Source: Haloglomus halophilum (GTDB taxonomy: Archaea; Halobacteriota; Halobacteria; Halobacteriales; Haloarculaceae). From it: a DNA stretch of 64,000 nucleotides. Below, one piece after another: positions 35,105 to 44,208 of the stretch (position 1 is the first letter of the stretch; the number at the start of each line of letters is the position of its first letter). The translations under genes and the position numbers were made by a program. The stretch lies in contig NZ_CP101166.1 in NCBI RefSeq assembly GCF_024298885.1, forward strand, positions 2,355,149 to 2,419,148, in the 5' to 3' direction. The notes below the pieces were generated by a model, which had not been told where the DNA came from, ran no database searches, and was given only the letters and a program-made list of their open reading frames with translations.

Positions 35105-35935
35105 ATGACCAGGAGGGACTGGCGCGCAGTGCTGGCCGTGTGCGCGCTCCTGACCGCGAGTCTCGCCGCCGTACCGGCCGGCGCCGTCCACGATACGGGT
35201 CGGCAGCTCACCGTGCAGGTCCACGAGAGCGGCGCCGCGACGGTCACGTTCGAGCGCTCGTACAACCTCTCGGTCCCCGCCGAGCGTGACCGGTTCGACC
35301 GGCTGGCGAACAACACGACGGCGCTGCGCGAGCGGCGCGCCGCGTTCGGCCAGCAACTGCGCGCCGCCGCCGCCAACGGGAGCGACCGGACCCCCCGCGA
35401 GATGCGCATCGAGAACGTCACCGTGGCGACCCGGACCGTGAACGGGACGGGTGTCGTCGAGTTCCGGGCGCGCTGGGTCGCCCTCGCCGGCATCTACGGG
35501 TCACAGGTCGTCGTCAACGAGCCGTTCGGGACGAGTTTCGACCCGAACGGGACGCTGGTGGTCCGTGGCCCCGAGGGGTACGTCCGCGAGCAGATGAGCC
35601 CGCCCCCGGACCGAGCTCTGAAGAACAGCGGGTTCTGGGGCGAAGGAACCGACCTCGAGGGCTTCTCCGCGCGGTTCGTCGACCCCGATGCGACCACCAC
35701 CGGGGAGGAGTCGACGCCGCCACAGCCCAGCGGCTTCGGACGCCTCGTCGGCGCGAGCGGCCTCGCTCTCCTCCCGGCGCTGCTGGTCCTGCTTGGGGCG
35801 AAGCGCCGTGACCTGCTTGGCGGCCACCCCGGTGGCGACGGTGAAGGAGGAGACGGAGACAGCAGCGACGGTGGCGGGGGCGGTAGCGGAGATGGCGGGG
35901 GCGGCGGCAACGGTGCCGACGGCGACAGGGGGTAG
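35105..35935 (+). CDS. Secreted, membrane-anchored protein (DUF7345-like)
   Basis: A 276-residue protein with an N-terminal signal peptide (residues 1-28, cleavage near AGA-VHD), a beta-rich external domain with many NVT/NTT/NGT glycosylation sites ([31 protein letters not shown]), one C-terminal membrane helix (about 210-232) and a Gly/Asp/Ser tail on the inside ([17 protein letters not shown]). The layout fits haloarchaeal surface proteins annotated DUF7345. Start ATG 35105 begins the signal peptide. Confidence 0.8.
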   Translation: MTRRDWRAVLAVCALLTASLAAVPAGAVHDTGRQLTVQVHESGAATVTFERSYNLSVPAERDRFDRLANNTTALRERRAAFGQQLRAAAANGSDRTPREMRIENVTVATRTVNGTGVVEFRARWVALAGIYGSQVVVNEPFGTSFDPNGTLVVRGPEGYVREQMSPPPDRALKNSGFWGEGTDLEGFSARFVDPDATTTGEESTPPQPSGFGRLVGASGLALLPALLVLLGAKRRDLLGGHPGGDGEGGDGDSSDGGGGGSGDGGGGGNGADGDRG

Positions 35936-35988
35936 CAGTTCCACCGTGGTCACGGCCCGTTCAAGTACCCCCACGACCCAGGATCCGT

Positions 35989-36528
35989 ATGGCGAACTCG
36001 AACGCGAAGGGTGACCGCCGGGAGCGTGAACTCGTCAACCGGCTGGACGAGCGCGGTTTCGCGGTGATGCGGGCCCCCGCCTCGGGCAGTGCGACCGAGC
36101 GCGAGCTCCCGGACGTGCTGGCTGGCGACGGCGAGGTCTTCTACGCTATCGAGGCGAAATCCTCGGCGGGCGACCCCATCTACCTCGACGGGCAGGAGAT
36201 CGAGAACCTCGTCTACTTCGCGCAGAACTTCGGTGCCGCCCCGAAGGTCGGCGTGCGCTTCGACCGCGAGGACTGGTACTTCTTCCACCCCGCGGACCTC
36301 TACGTCACGGACGGCGGGAACTACCGCGTGAAGAAGGAGGTCGCACTCGCCGACGGGCAGGACATGGACGAGCTGACGGGTCACTCGACACGGACGGGGC
36401 TCGACGACTACGCCGAGGCGGACGAGGGCGACGAAGACGATGCCGACGAGACGGGCGTCCGCGACGTGCTGCTGGCGTTCGAACAGGGCGCCATCACGCT
36501 GGAGGAGGCCGCAGCGATGCTGGAGTGA
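35989..36528 (+). CDS. hjc: Holliday junction resolvase Hjc
   Basis: The archaeal Hjc cuts four-way DNA junctions during recombination. The PD-(D/E)XK active site is intact: E12 in RERELV, D42 in LPDVLAG, and E55/K57 in AIEAKSS. The YFAQNFGA and [10 protein letters not shown] segments are also typical. At 179 residues it is longer than the classical 120-140 because of an acidic C-terminal extension (about 130-179, [12 protein letters not shown], then [18 protein letters not shown]). That last helix looks like a small protein-interaction element, common in haloarchaeal Hjc. Confidence 0.95.
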   Translation: MANSNAKGDRRERELVNRLDERGFAVMRAPASGSATERELPDVLAGDGEVFYAIEAKSSAGDPIYLDGQEIENLVYFAQNFGAAPKVGVRFDREDWYFFHPADLYVTDGGNYRVKKEVALADGQDMDELTGHSTRTGLDDYAEADEGDEDDADETGVRDVLLAFEQGAITLEEAAAMLE

Positions 36529-36530
36529 GG

Positions 36531-36540
36531 AGATTTATCC
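36531..36540 (+). promoter_or_regulatory. Promoter inside the end of hjc region
   Basis: GATTTATCCC immediately after the hjc stop is a TATA box about 26-30 bp before the in-frame GTG at 36564. It argues that the following secreted protein has its own leaderless mRNA. Confidence 0.5.
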
Positions 36541-36563
36541 CGTCGCGGGGCGCCCGCTCCGGC

Positions 36564-37244
36564 GTGGCCGAATCGACGCATCGCCGGAACCGCCGCCGGG
36601 GCGTGCTGTTGCTCCTCTGCTCGCTCTGTCTGCTCGCGCAGCCGGTCGTCGGCAACGGGCCCGGACCCGACTCCCAGACCGTCTACACCGGCCAGCCCGT
36701 CGACCCGGAGACGGAGGCCATGGACGGAGTGCTGGCGCTCCACCCCGGCGTCAACGGCGATTTCATCATCACCGGCACGGTCCGGCGCGCGGCGAACGGC
36801 ACGTTCGAGCGCCCGGCGGAGAACGTCAGCGGCAACCTCCGGGCGCTGACCGACGCCGAGTTCTACTGGGACAACCGCGGTCAGCAGTACTACGCGGTGA
36901 ACGCCACGGTCAGCGACGGCGCCTTCCGGCTGCGTGCCGAGGCCGTGCCGGCCCGGCAGGTGGCCGAGGGGCTCGCGGTGCCCGTCGCCGAGGTCTCCGA
37001 GCCGGTGGCCCGTGCGGCCCGGTCGAGCAACCACCGCGCGGTGGTCGACCGCGACCGGACCGCCCCCGTCGACCCGGACCCGACCCTCGTGGCGACGGGC
37101 GGGGGCTACGTGTTCGTCACGCGCTCGCTGGAACCCGCGCGTGACCCGTACCGGGCCGCGAAACTGGGGCTCTACGCGCTCGCGGGGTCGGGGATGGTCG
37201 CCGGGGTCCTCCTGCCGATTCTGACGCGGCTCCGACGGCCCTGA
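36564..37244 (+). CDS. Exported protein with N-terminal signal and C-terminal anchor
   Basis: The 226-residue protein has a basic N-region (ESTHRRNRRRG), a hydrophobic signal (VLLLLCSLCLLAQPVVG), an external domain with NGT and NVS/NAT glycosylation sites and a C-terminal helix (about 200-220) with a basic end (TRLRRP). No family recognised. Two starts are possible. The GTG at 36525 overlaps the hjc stop, while the GTG at 36564 fits the TATA box and gives a normal signal peptide; I prefer the latter. Confidence 0.7.
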   Translation: MAESTHRRNRRRGVLLLLCSLCLLAQPVVGNGPGPDSQTVYTGQPVDPETEAMDGVLALHPGVNGDFIITGTVRRAANGTFERPAENVSGNLRALTDAEFYWDNRGQQYYAVNATVSDGAFRLRAEAVPARQVAEGLAVPVAEVSEPVARAARSSNHRAVVDRDRTAPVDPDPTLVATGGGYVFVTRSLEPARDPYRAAKLGLYALAGSGMVAGVLLPILTRLRRP

Positions 37245-37253
37245 CCCGGACGG

Positions 37254-38879
37254 TCAGCACTCCTCGCGGAGGTGCCGAACGCGCTCGTCGACCGGCCGGT
37301 GCGCGGCGTCGAGCAGGACCCGTCCGAAGAACAGGTCGTACGGGGCACGGAGGACCGACCGAACGGCGCGCACGCGACTGGTGGACGGTGCGATACGCCC
37401 GCTCCCGTCGGCGACGGCCGCGCCAGCGCCCCTGGCCTGAAGCGCCTCCAGCCGACGCAGCGCCCGGACCGTCGCGTCCGGCCCGACCGCCCGGGCGGCG
37501 TGTTCGTCGGCGGCCTGCTCGGCCGCCGCGTAGTCGTAGAACGCCAGCAGCGCGTTCCGGCCGCCGAAGCCGAGGCCGGCGAGGGCCGCCGCCGCGGCCG
37601 CCGTCAGGTCGCGTCCGTCGAGGTGGTGGGCCTCGTGGGCGACGACGGCGCGGAGTTCGTCCGCCGCCAGCGTCTCGACCACGGGCCGGCCGACGAGGAC
37701 GCCGCGCCACAGGCCCGCGACGGCCACCGGGCGTACGAGCGGCTGGTCCGTCGAGACGACGCGAACGGGAACCGGGAACGCGTCGGGGACGCCGTCGCCG
37801 GTGTCGCGGGCGGCCGCGTCGAGCGGCTCCGACCGGGCGAACGCCGCGAGTCGCCCGCCGACGCTCCCGGCGAGGTGTGCGCCCCAGCCGACGGCGAGGA
37901 ACGCCAGCGGCGCCACGAGCAACAGCGTGAACCCGGCCACCGCCGGGTCGCCACCCAGCGCCGTCCGGAGGGCTGCGCGGGACGGGACCACCGGCACCGG
38001 GCGGCCGGTGACGACGGCGAGAGAACCGAGGCCGACGCTGCCCGCGAGGACGAGCGTCAGAGCGCCGTAGCCGGCCGCCGCCAGCGCACGGTACCGGCGG
38101 GCGACGGGCGCCAGCCGCGCGGCCCGGAAGCGCCGGAGCGCGAGGTGACAGTACGCGACGAACAGCGCCGCGAGCACGAGCGCGAGCGCGCCAGCCAGCC
38201 CGACCGCGAGCGTAGGCGACCGTGCGTCCCGCAGGAGCGCGCCCCCGACGAGGAGGTTCGTCGCGGCGACGAGCGGCGCGAGCAACCCCGAGAGCGGCAC
38301 GTCGAGTGCGGTCACGCGCCGGTCCGTGCCGGCGAGCAGGTACGCACCCGCCCCGATGGCGGTCAGGACGGTGACCGGGGCGGCGGCGAGTAGCGGCGAG
38401 AGCGTCCCCCGGAGCGTGCCGAACAGCGCCAGTGCCGTCGCCGCGTAGGGCGCCAGCGTGGTCGCGGTCAGTCCGCGGTCGACGGTACGGGCACCCGGCG
38501 TGTCCGGGAGCGGGCCGACGAGCAGCTGGCCGACGGGGAGCAGCGTCAGGACGGCACCCCCCCAGAGCGCCGGCAGGAACGTCCACGCCGGCGCGCCGAG
38601 CGCGAGCGCGGCAGCGACGGCCACGAGGAGGACGACGGCACCCGGGGCGTACTCGTCGGGGAGCGCGACGTTGACCTGAAGCTCGCCCGTGGTCGCGTCG
38701 AGTTCCGCCGTGGTCCGGTAGGGGCCGCGCCGGGCGACCCACCGACTCGTGGCGGCGTCGGTGCTCCCGGCCCCGGCGTCGATGTCCGTGTCGGCGGTGA
38801 AGCGCGCGTCCTCCTCGAACGCCGCCCGTACGAGCGCGGCGGGCCGGTCTAGCGCGCGGGTCTCGCGGTAGGCCTCCAT
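37254..38879 (-). CDS. M48/M56-like membrane zinc protease
   Basis: The 541-residue protein has about eight or nine membrane helices (about 80-360) around and before a zinc protease motif, VVAHEAHHLDGRDL at about residue 427, which fits HEXXH. The third ligand is probably the Glu in AAAEQAADEHAARAVG, as in the M48 family (EXXAD). The first 75 residues are soluble and acidic. Related proteases cut membrane or misfolded proteins. The order of helices differs from HtpX, so it is a divergent haloarchaeal member. Confidence 0.82.
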   Translation of the reverse strand: MEAYRETRALDRPAALVRAAFEEDARFTADTDIDAGAGSTDAATSRWVARRGPYRTTAELDATTGELQVNVALPDEYAPGAVVLLVAVAAALALGAPAWTFLPALWGGAVLTLLPVGQLLVGPLPDTPGARTVDRGLTATTLAPYAATALALFGTLRGTLSPLLAAAPVTVLTAIGAGAYLLAGTDRRVTALDVPLSGLLAPLVAATNLLVGGALLRDARSPTLAVGLAGALALVLAALFVAYCHLALRRFRAARLAPVARRYRALAAAGYGALTLVLAGSVGLGSLAVVTGRPVPVVPSRAALRTALGGDPAVAGFTLLLVAPLAFLAVGWGAHLAGSVGGRLAAFARSEPLDAAARDTGDGVPDAFPVPVRVVSTDQPLVRPVAVAGLWRGVLVGRPVVETLAADELRAVVAHEAHHLDGRDLTAAAAAALAGLGFGGRNALLAFYDYAAAEQAADEHAARAVGPDATVRALRRLEALQARGAGAAVADGSGRIAPSTSRVRAVRSVLRAPYDLFFGRVLLDAAHRPVDERVRHLREEC

Positions 38880-38924
38880 AGCTGGTCGGCGGGCAGGCAG
38901 CGTTGCAGGGGAAGTGGTGGCGAT

Positions 38925-39404
38925 TCAGGGCGGCGGGAGGAAGCCGGGCATCCGCAGGAGCGCCTCGGTCATCGCGCCGTCGTCGCCCGCCGTGGGGTGG
39001 CCGGCCTCGTCCGGCAGGAGCGCGAGCAGCTGCGCCGTCGACAGCAGGTAGACCGAGGGGTTCTCGGCGTCGACCATCTCCTCGTAGGCGAGGTAGACGA
39101 CCCGCGACTCGGGCTCGAAGTTCGACCGGACGACGTCGTCCAGTCGCTCGGGCGGGCGGACCCGGCGCTGGCGGTTCTCGCCGCCGTCGTACACCTTGTA
39201 CCGGCCCACGTCGACGTACTCCGGCGCCTCCAGCGGTCGCCGCGAGAGGACGACGTAGTCGGAGTGGCGCTCGTAGTTCCAGTGGACGCTCTCGCCGTCC
39301 AGCGGGTGCTCGAACGCGATGGTCTCGCGGACGGCGGGCGGGAGCGGGACGTACCGGTTCGCCCCGACCGTCTCCTGCACCGCCAGCGTCCAGTCCCGAC
39401 TCAT
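38925..39404 (-). CDS. Hypothetical haloarchaeal protein
   Basis: A 159-residue soluble protein that starts MSRDWTLAVQETVGANRYVP and contains VHWNYERHSDYVVLSRRPLE, RRVRPPERLDDVVRS and a C-terminal helix pair. It has normal acidic composition and codon use, so it is very likely a real gene. The basic-hydrophobic first part could contact nucleic acid, but I recognise no domain. It is divergent from the pilin gene at 39553. Confidence 0.7.
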   Translation of the reverse strand: MSRDWTLAVQETVGANRYVPLPPAVRETIAFEHPLDGESVHWNYERHSDYVVLSRRPLEAPEYVDVGRYKVYDGGENRQRRVRPPERLDDVVRSNFEPESRVVYLAYEEMVDAENPSVYLLSTAQLLALLPDEAGHPTAGDDGAMTEALLRMPGFLPPP

Positions 39405-39552
39405 GTAATCACTTCCGCGCGTGCAACACCTGAACCTGCCGCGCTTGTCACGGTGTGACTCGTTTCACGGGTGTAACTCTTTCCTCGGTGACGGGGTGTT
39501 TTCTTGTATGTAGTTTGATATTTTGTAAGTGGGTCGGGTGTGTGGGTTGGGT

Positions 39553-40038
39553 ATGGAGTTCACAGAACTGGTGCGGGACGACGAGGCGGTCTCGCCGGTC
39601 ATCGGCGTCATCCTGATGGTCGCGATTACGGTGATTCTGGCTGCCGTCATCGGGACGTTCGTGCTTGGGCTGGGGGACGAGTTGGAGAGCACCTCTCCGC
39701 AGGCGAGTTTCACGTTCGACTTCGACGGGTCCGTTGATGGCAGTAGCGGAGAATGTGACAGCGGTGGACAGACCTTCGGTGGTGACGGCCTCCTGACCAT
39801 CACTCACGATGGCGGTGACGAAATCGACGGGGACCAGCTGTTCATCACCGATGGCAGTAACAAGTGGAGCTGGAATTCGGGCGCCTCGTCGAACGACTGC
39901 AACATCGGTGGTACTGTTTCGGCGGGCAGCACAGCCCAGGTCGGCGTTGGCGATGGCGATACCATCCGAATGGTCTGGGAGTCCTCGAACGGCGGCGACT
40001 CGGCCACCCTCGGCAAGTGGACTGGACCGGACGCCTAA
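39553..40038 (+). CDS. Type IV pilin-like protein
   Basis: A 161-residue pilin with the archaeal class III leader: ELVRDDEAVSPVIGVILMVA, where cleavage should occur before AVSPVIG by prepilin peptidase. The hydrophobic N-terminal helix (about 14-36) forms the pilus core. The rest is a Gly/Ser/Asp-rich beta domain with three Cys (CDSG..., ND-C-NIGG) that might form a disulfide. Start ATG 39553 follows an A/T-rich promoter (39505-39525). Pilin genes of this kind are often solitary and work with pil genes elsewhere. Confidence 0.88.
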   Translation: MEFTELVRDDEAVSPVIGVILMVAITVILAAVIGTFVLGLGDELESTSPQASFTFDFDGSVDGSSGECDSGGQTFGGDGLLTITHDGGDEIDGDQLFITDGSNKWSWNSGASSNDCNIGGTVSAGSTAQVGVGDGDTIRMVWESSNGGDSATLGKWTGPDA

Positions 40039-40793
40039 ACGCGGTACACTATTCACCTCAATTATTGGATAGACAGACGGTTTCAGATTTTATGGCCCAA
40101 ATTATGGGCTAATACTGCGCACTCGAATCAAATACTACGAAGCCCTCACGCTCTCGACTCGGGGGCCTCGCTGCGCGCCTCGCAGTCCGGGCATGCGGCG
40201 CTCGCTTCGCTCGTGCCGTTCCGGGCATGTGCTGCGGTGCTTGCGTCGGCCGCCGTCGTCGAGAGCGTTCGCCCTTCGATTCCGCCAGGTGCCCTTGTTT
40301 CGAGTCGAGCGACGTGCGTGGTGGTTCCAGCGGAGTGCTAGTGCCCCCACACCTCCCCGCGCGGGCGCCGGAACTCGGCGGGCCCTCACCCGCAAGGGGT
40401 TCGGGCACCGCCTGCGGGGAGGCGCCCGCGCGCTTCCTGGTCCCGGAACCGGCTGTCCGAGCAACCGCCATCCGGCCGGGAGCGCGTGGCGGAGCGAAGC
40501 GGAGCCCGCGCGACCTGGGGAAGGGCAGGGGCGCCGCGCCCGTGACACGGCCGACATCCCTGGCGGAATCGAAGGGCGAGCGCGCTCAGCGGCTCCCCGG
40601 CGACGCAAGGACCGCAGGGTGAGCGAAGCGAACCCGAGGACCACAGCGAGCCGCGGGGTCCTGAGCGCGCGAGGGCTTCGTAGGTCGTTTTGCTGTCCGA
40701 GTCGCTGCCGTCGTGGAGCGCGAGGGGCCCATCAGCGGTGCCGACCACACTCGCAAAGTCGCAGAACTAGAACGCTCAGAGCCAGTACCAGCC
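40039..40793. other. 755-bp intergenic region holding repeat copy C
   Basis: The first 95 bp are A/T-rich and probably terminate the pilin gene. From 40135 to 40683 lies a complete copy of the dispersed repeat. The last 110 bp show nothing I can assign. No protein gene is supported. Confidence 0.65.
40135..40683 (+). repeat. Dispersed structured repeat, copy C, with perfect inverted ends
   Basis: This 549-bp element begins CTACGAAGCCCTC and ends GAGGGCTTCGTAG, a perfect 13-bp inverted repeat. The two outer arms (about 40135-40300 and 40540-40683) are imperfect inverted copies of each other (both contain, in opposite senses, CGCCCTTCGATTCCGCCAGG and a TGCGTC...CTTGCG region). Between them is the core: CGTGGTGGTTCCAGCGGAGT, CACACCTCCCCGCG, stem CGGGCGCC (40362-40369), variable centre, stem GGCGCCCG (40421-40428), CGCGCTTCCTGGTCCCGGAA. 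No coding sequence or target-site duplication is apparent. Confidence 0.8.
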
Positions 40794-42176
40794 CTACACT
40801 AGCCGGTCACGGAAACGGAAGGCCACACCCGCAACCACCAGCACCACGACCCCACCGACCACGACAGGCAACCCACCCAGACGCTGGACCACGCCATCCA
40901 CAGCCCCACCGGGCGCGAAGAACGAGCCCCGACCGGCAGCCGCATCCAGCGTGCTCGCGCACTCCTCCTGCTGTTCGAGGCTGAACGCGGTACCACCGCT
41001 CAGTTCGTACTTCCCCTCTGCGCCCTGGTCGGCGATGGTGGGGCCGCCGCCCTCGTTGCCGTTCGGAATCCGCGCCACGTCGTAGACGAGCCACGGGGCG
41101 TACACCTCCCAGACGACCTCGCCCTCGGGCGTGACCTCCAGCACGCGGTTGTGCCGGGAGTCGCCGACGAGCGTGTTCCCGTTCTCCAGACGGTCGGCGT
41201 CGCGGGGCCACTGGAAGGACTCGGCGCTGCCGAGGGTCCACGTCCGGCGCCAGGCGCCGCCCTCGCCGGCGGTCCCGGCCGTCGCGTTCGCGCCCTCGCG
41301 GAGTTCGTACTCGACGAGGCGGTCGTTCTCCGAGTCCGCGACGAGGAACGTCGGCCGGCCGGAGTCGCTCTCCAGGTACATCGGGTTGTGCTGGGCGTGG
41401 AGCGTGGACCACTGCTGGTCGCGGCCGAGGCGGGCCTCGATCTCCCCGGACGAGCGGTCCACGAGGATGACCTGGTCGAGGTTGCGCGGGGAGGCGAGGA
41501 ACGCCTCACCGCCCCGAACGGGGTCGATGTCGTTGACGTGGGTCCAGTCGTCGCTGTAGTTGCCGCCGACGTTCGGCGGGTAGTGGTCGTCGAAGCGCCA
41601 CTCCCACTCCACCTCGCCGGAGGTGCGGTTGAAGATGGCGAGGCTGTCGCCGTTCGTGCCGTTGGCGGGGTCCGGGTCGCGCATGTTCGCGACGGCGATG
41701 CGGTGCTCGTCCAGCAGGTCGGCGTCGTGGGTGTCGTGGAAGTCGGCGGTCACGGACCAGACGGCCGACTGGTTGGCGGGGTCGAACCGGATGAACTTCG
41801 TCTTCCCCTCGCCCTGTACGCGGGTCGTGGCCGTGAGGAACAGGTCGCCGTTCGGCAGCGGGTCGATGTCGTACGACCAGACGACGCCCTCGGGTTCGTG
41901 AACCCAGCGGACGTTCCCCCGGGGCCCGAAGGCCACGAGGCGGGCGGTCGTCTTCTCGACCTCCGGCTGGTAGCGCGCCCCCTGTACGCTGACGACGGTG
42001 ACGCCGTCGGCGGGGTCGGTCATCGTGCCGGTACAGGCACCCAGTTCGGGCGTCGGCTCGGCAGTCGCGGTCGCGTTGGCCGTGCCGGTCGCCGTGCCGC
42101 CGTCCTGGGCGACGACCGGTGCCACCGGCCCCAGGACGAGACAGACGGCGAGCAACGCGACGGCGAATCGGGACAT
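40794..42176 (-). CDS. Arylsulfotransferase-like secreted protein
   Basis: A 460-residue protein with signal peptide (MSRFAVALLAVCLVLGPVAP, cleavage near VAQ-DGG), a Thr/Ala linker, a beta-propeller-like body and a C-terminal membrane helix (about 435-455). Repeated motifs such as NVRWVHEPEG, GEVEWEWRFDDHYPP, WTHVNDIDPV, AQHNPMYL and NGNTLVGDSRHNRVLEV match the ASST/arylsulfotransferase family. Bacterial ASST uses a catalytic His in such a propeller. Here candidates are in VNDID/QHNPMY, and activity is uncertain. Probably faces the cell exterior. Confidence 0.85.
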   Translation of the reverse strand: MSRFAVALLAVCLVLGPVAPVVAQDGGTATGTANATATAEPTPELGACTGTMTDPADGVTVVSVQGARYQPEVEKTTARLVAFGPRGNVRWVHEPEGVVWSYDIDPLPNGDLFLTATTRVQGEGKTKFIRFDPANQSAVWSVTADFHDTHDADLLDEHRIAVANMRDPDPANGTNGDSLAIFNRTSGEVEWEWRFDDHYPPNVGGNYSDDWTHVNDIDPVRGGEAFLASPRNLDQVILVDRSSGEIEARLGRDQQWSTLHAQHNPMYLESDSGRPTFLVADSENDRLVEYELREGANATAGTAGEGGAWRRTWTLGSAESFQWPRDADRLENGNTLVGDSRHNRVLEVTPEGEVVWEVYAPWLVYDVARIPNGNEGGGPTIADQGAEGKYELSGGTAFSLEQQEECASTLDAAAGRGSFFAPGGAVDGVVQRLGGLPVVVGGVVVLVVAGVAFRFRDRLV

Positions 42177-42260
42177 GCCACCCCGTCACGGAGTGCAGGC
42201 AATCAGTCTTTCCTCACGCGGTCGCAGCGGAGGATAGCCCGGGCCGGAGCCGGCACGCGC

Positions 42261-43082
42261 TCAGTCGGCCGCCGGCCCCGAGCCGCCGGCGTACTCGCGG
42301 GTGATGTCGACGAGTGCCTTGCGATACTCCGAGTCGTCCGTGTCCGCGGCGAGCGTCCGGAAGTGGGTCTTGAACGCCGCGAGCGACACCTCCGGTGCGT
42401 CGGCCGCGGCGGCCTCGGCGAGGTCGTAGAGCCGGTGATTCGTCGGGAGGAGGTCGTGACGCTCACACAGCGCGAGCGCGAACGCCGCGTTGACCGCCGT
42501 TATGTCGGGGTCGGCCGCGGGCGTGAGTCGCTGCCAGCCGCCGCCCTCGCGGCTCGCACCCGCGGTGGCCGTGGGTGGGCCGTCGGGTCGCCAGCCGCCG
42601 CGGTCGCCGGCCTCGGCCGGGCGGTCGGCGACCGCCGCCGCGAGCGAGGACTCGAGAAAGGACACCAGTTTGTCGGCCGGCGCCACGTCCAGCGTGATGT
42701 CGTCGGCGTAGATGTCCTTCATGTGGTTCGCGATCTGGTAGCAGTGGGTGAGCTTGCGGCGCTCGACCGAGCGCCCGGCCAGCGCGAGGAACAGCGCCTC
42801 CTCCATCGACTGCGTGTGGGAGGGGTGGGCCTCCTCGTAGCGGAGCATGTGCGAGAACTCGTGGAGGGCGAGTTCCCGGGCCATCGCGCCCCGGGCGGCC
42901 TGCTCGCTCATCACGAGGACGTGGCGCTCCTCGTCGTCGTAGTGGCCGGTCAGCGTCCGTTCGTCCGGGTCGGCGCGGACCTCGACCTCGACCGGCCAGT
43001 CGAGGTCGTGTTCCGTCTCGAAGAGGTCGCGGGCCGAGAGGAAGGGGTCGGCCGGGCCGCGACCCTGTACGCGCAGGTCCAT
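42261..43082 (-). CDS. Zincin-like protein (DUF5781-like)
   Basis: The 273-residue protein contains LALHEFSHMLRYEEAHPSHT (about residue 72), an HEXXH-type zinc motif with a possible third ligand in MEEALFLALAG. The rest is helical: KLTHCYQIANHMKDIYADD and LCERHDLLPTNHRLYDLAEAA. Haloarchaeal DUF5781 proteins have this pattern. It has no signal peptide, so it should be cytoplasmic. A Gly/Pro-rich loop (about 160-180) separates two halves. Confidence 0.8.
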   Translation of the reverse strand: MDLRVQGRGPADPFLSARDLFETEHDLDWPVEVEVRADPDERTLTGHYDDEERHVLVMSEQAARGAMARELALHEFSHMLRYEEAHPSHTQSMEEALFLALAGRSVERRKLTHCYQIANHMKDIYADDITLDVAPADKLVSFLESSLAAAVADRPAEAGDRGGWRPDGPPTATAGASREGGGWQRLTPAADPDITAVNAAFALALCERHDLLPTNHRLYDLAEAAAADAPEVSLAAFKTHFRTLAADTDDSEYRKALVDITREYAGGSGPAAD

Positions 43083-43233
43083 GTCACCCGTACAACGGGT
43101 CGGTACCGTTTGAGGCTTATCCCCACGGACGACATGACCGGATACCGTCGCCCGGGCGGGGGGTCCGGCCCGTCAGACGGCCGTCGTCGGGACGGGCGAG
43201 GGGTTTACAACGACGGGAGACGTTCACACGGGC

Positions 43234-44208
43234 GTGGACACCGGATGGCTCCTCGTCGGGGTAGCCGGCCTCGCCGGCGGCCTCGCGCTCGTGCTCGTCG
43301 GGGCCGGTATCGCGGTCGCACCGCTGCTGCTCCCCGTCGGACTCCTCCTCGCCGCCGGCGCCTACCTCGCGTGGGCCGCCGGGAGCGCCCGCATCGTCGC
43401 GACCGTCTACGAGGAGGTCGGCGACCCGGAACGGAGCGCCGCTGCGGACGGCCGGACCGGTCGCCCCGAGGACCGGACGGACCCGGACGGCAACTGGCGG
43501 AGCACCGCGGCCGACGGCGGTGCGGCCGACGGCCGAGCCTCGTCGGACCGGTGGTCCGGCGGCGGCCGGGCGGATGCCAGCGCCAGGGTCGGCGCTGATA
43601 CCGGCACCGGTACGTCCGACGACGGACCGGGTCCCGGTGAACGCCTCGGCGACACCGGGGCCGCGAAGGGGCGAGCCAGTGGCGGAACCAACACCAGAAG
43701 CGGCGGAACCGGCGCCGGACTCGGTCCGGACGGGGAACGCATCTGGGACGCCGACGAGCGCGACCGCGTCGGCGGCTGGGACGACTGGGACGCCGACTGG
43801 GAGTGGGCCGACCGCCACTGGCGCTCGTTCCAGCAGGAGTACGACGGCCAGGCGGACGACGGGACGGAGCGCGGTACCCGGTCGTCCGGCGCCGGGAGCC
43901 GCCGTGAGCGACACGGGAGCACCGCCGGTCGGGCCGGTGCCCGACAGCGCGGCCGGCAGAACCAGCAGCGCCGTGACCGCCAGCGGCACACGAGGCCGGG
44001 TGACCGGGGCCGCGCGCGCCGCGAGCCACGAACTGACCGCCGGGCGGAGCAGGCCCGCGAGCTGCTCGGCGTGGCCGCGGACGCCGACCCCGAGACCATC
44101 CGCGAGGCGTACCGCACCCGGGTGAAGGAGGTCCATCCCGACCGCGGCGGGGACCCGGAGCGCTTCAAGCGGGTCCAGTGGGCGTACGAGTACCTCACCG
44201 AGGACTAA
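43234..44208 (+). CDS. Membrane-anchored J-domain protein
   Basis: The 324-residue product begins with two membrane helices (about 4-26 and 28-48). A very long Gly/Asp/Arg/Thr-rich, probably disordered linker follows (about 60-255). The protein ends with a J domain (about 262-324: RRAEQARELLGVAADADPET, then VHPDRGGDPERFKRVQWAYE). The HPD motif needed to stimulate DnaK ATPase is intact. It probably recruits DnaK to the membrane. The GTG start at 43234 lies about 26 bp after a TTTACAA box. Confidence 0.88.
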   Translation: MDTGWLLVGVAGLAGGLALVLVGAGIAVAPLLLPVGLLLAAGAYLAWAAGSARIVATVYEEVGDPERSAAADGRTGRPEDRTDPDGNWRSTAADGGAADGRASSDRWSGGGRADASARVGADTGTGTSDDGPGPGERLGDTGAAKGRASGGTNTRSGGTGAGLGPDGERIWDADERDRVGGWDDWDADWEWADRHWRSFQQEYDGQADDGTERGTRSSGAGSRRERHGSTAGRAGARQRGRQNQQRRDRQRHTRPGDRGRARREPRTDRRAEQARELLGVAADADPETIREAYRTRVKEVHPDRGGDPERFKRVQWAYEYLTED

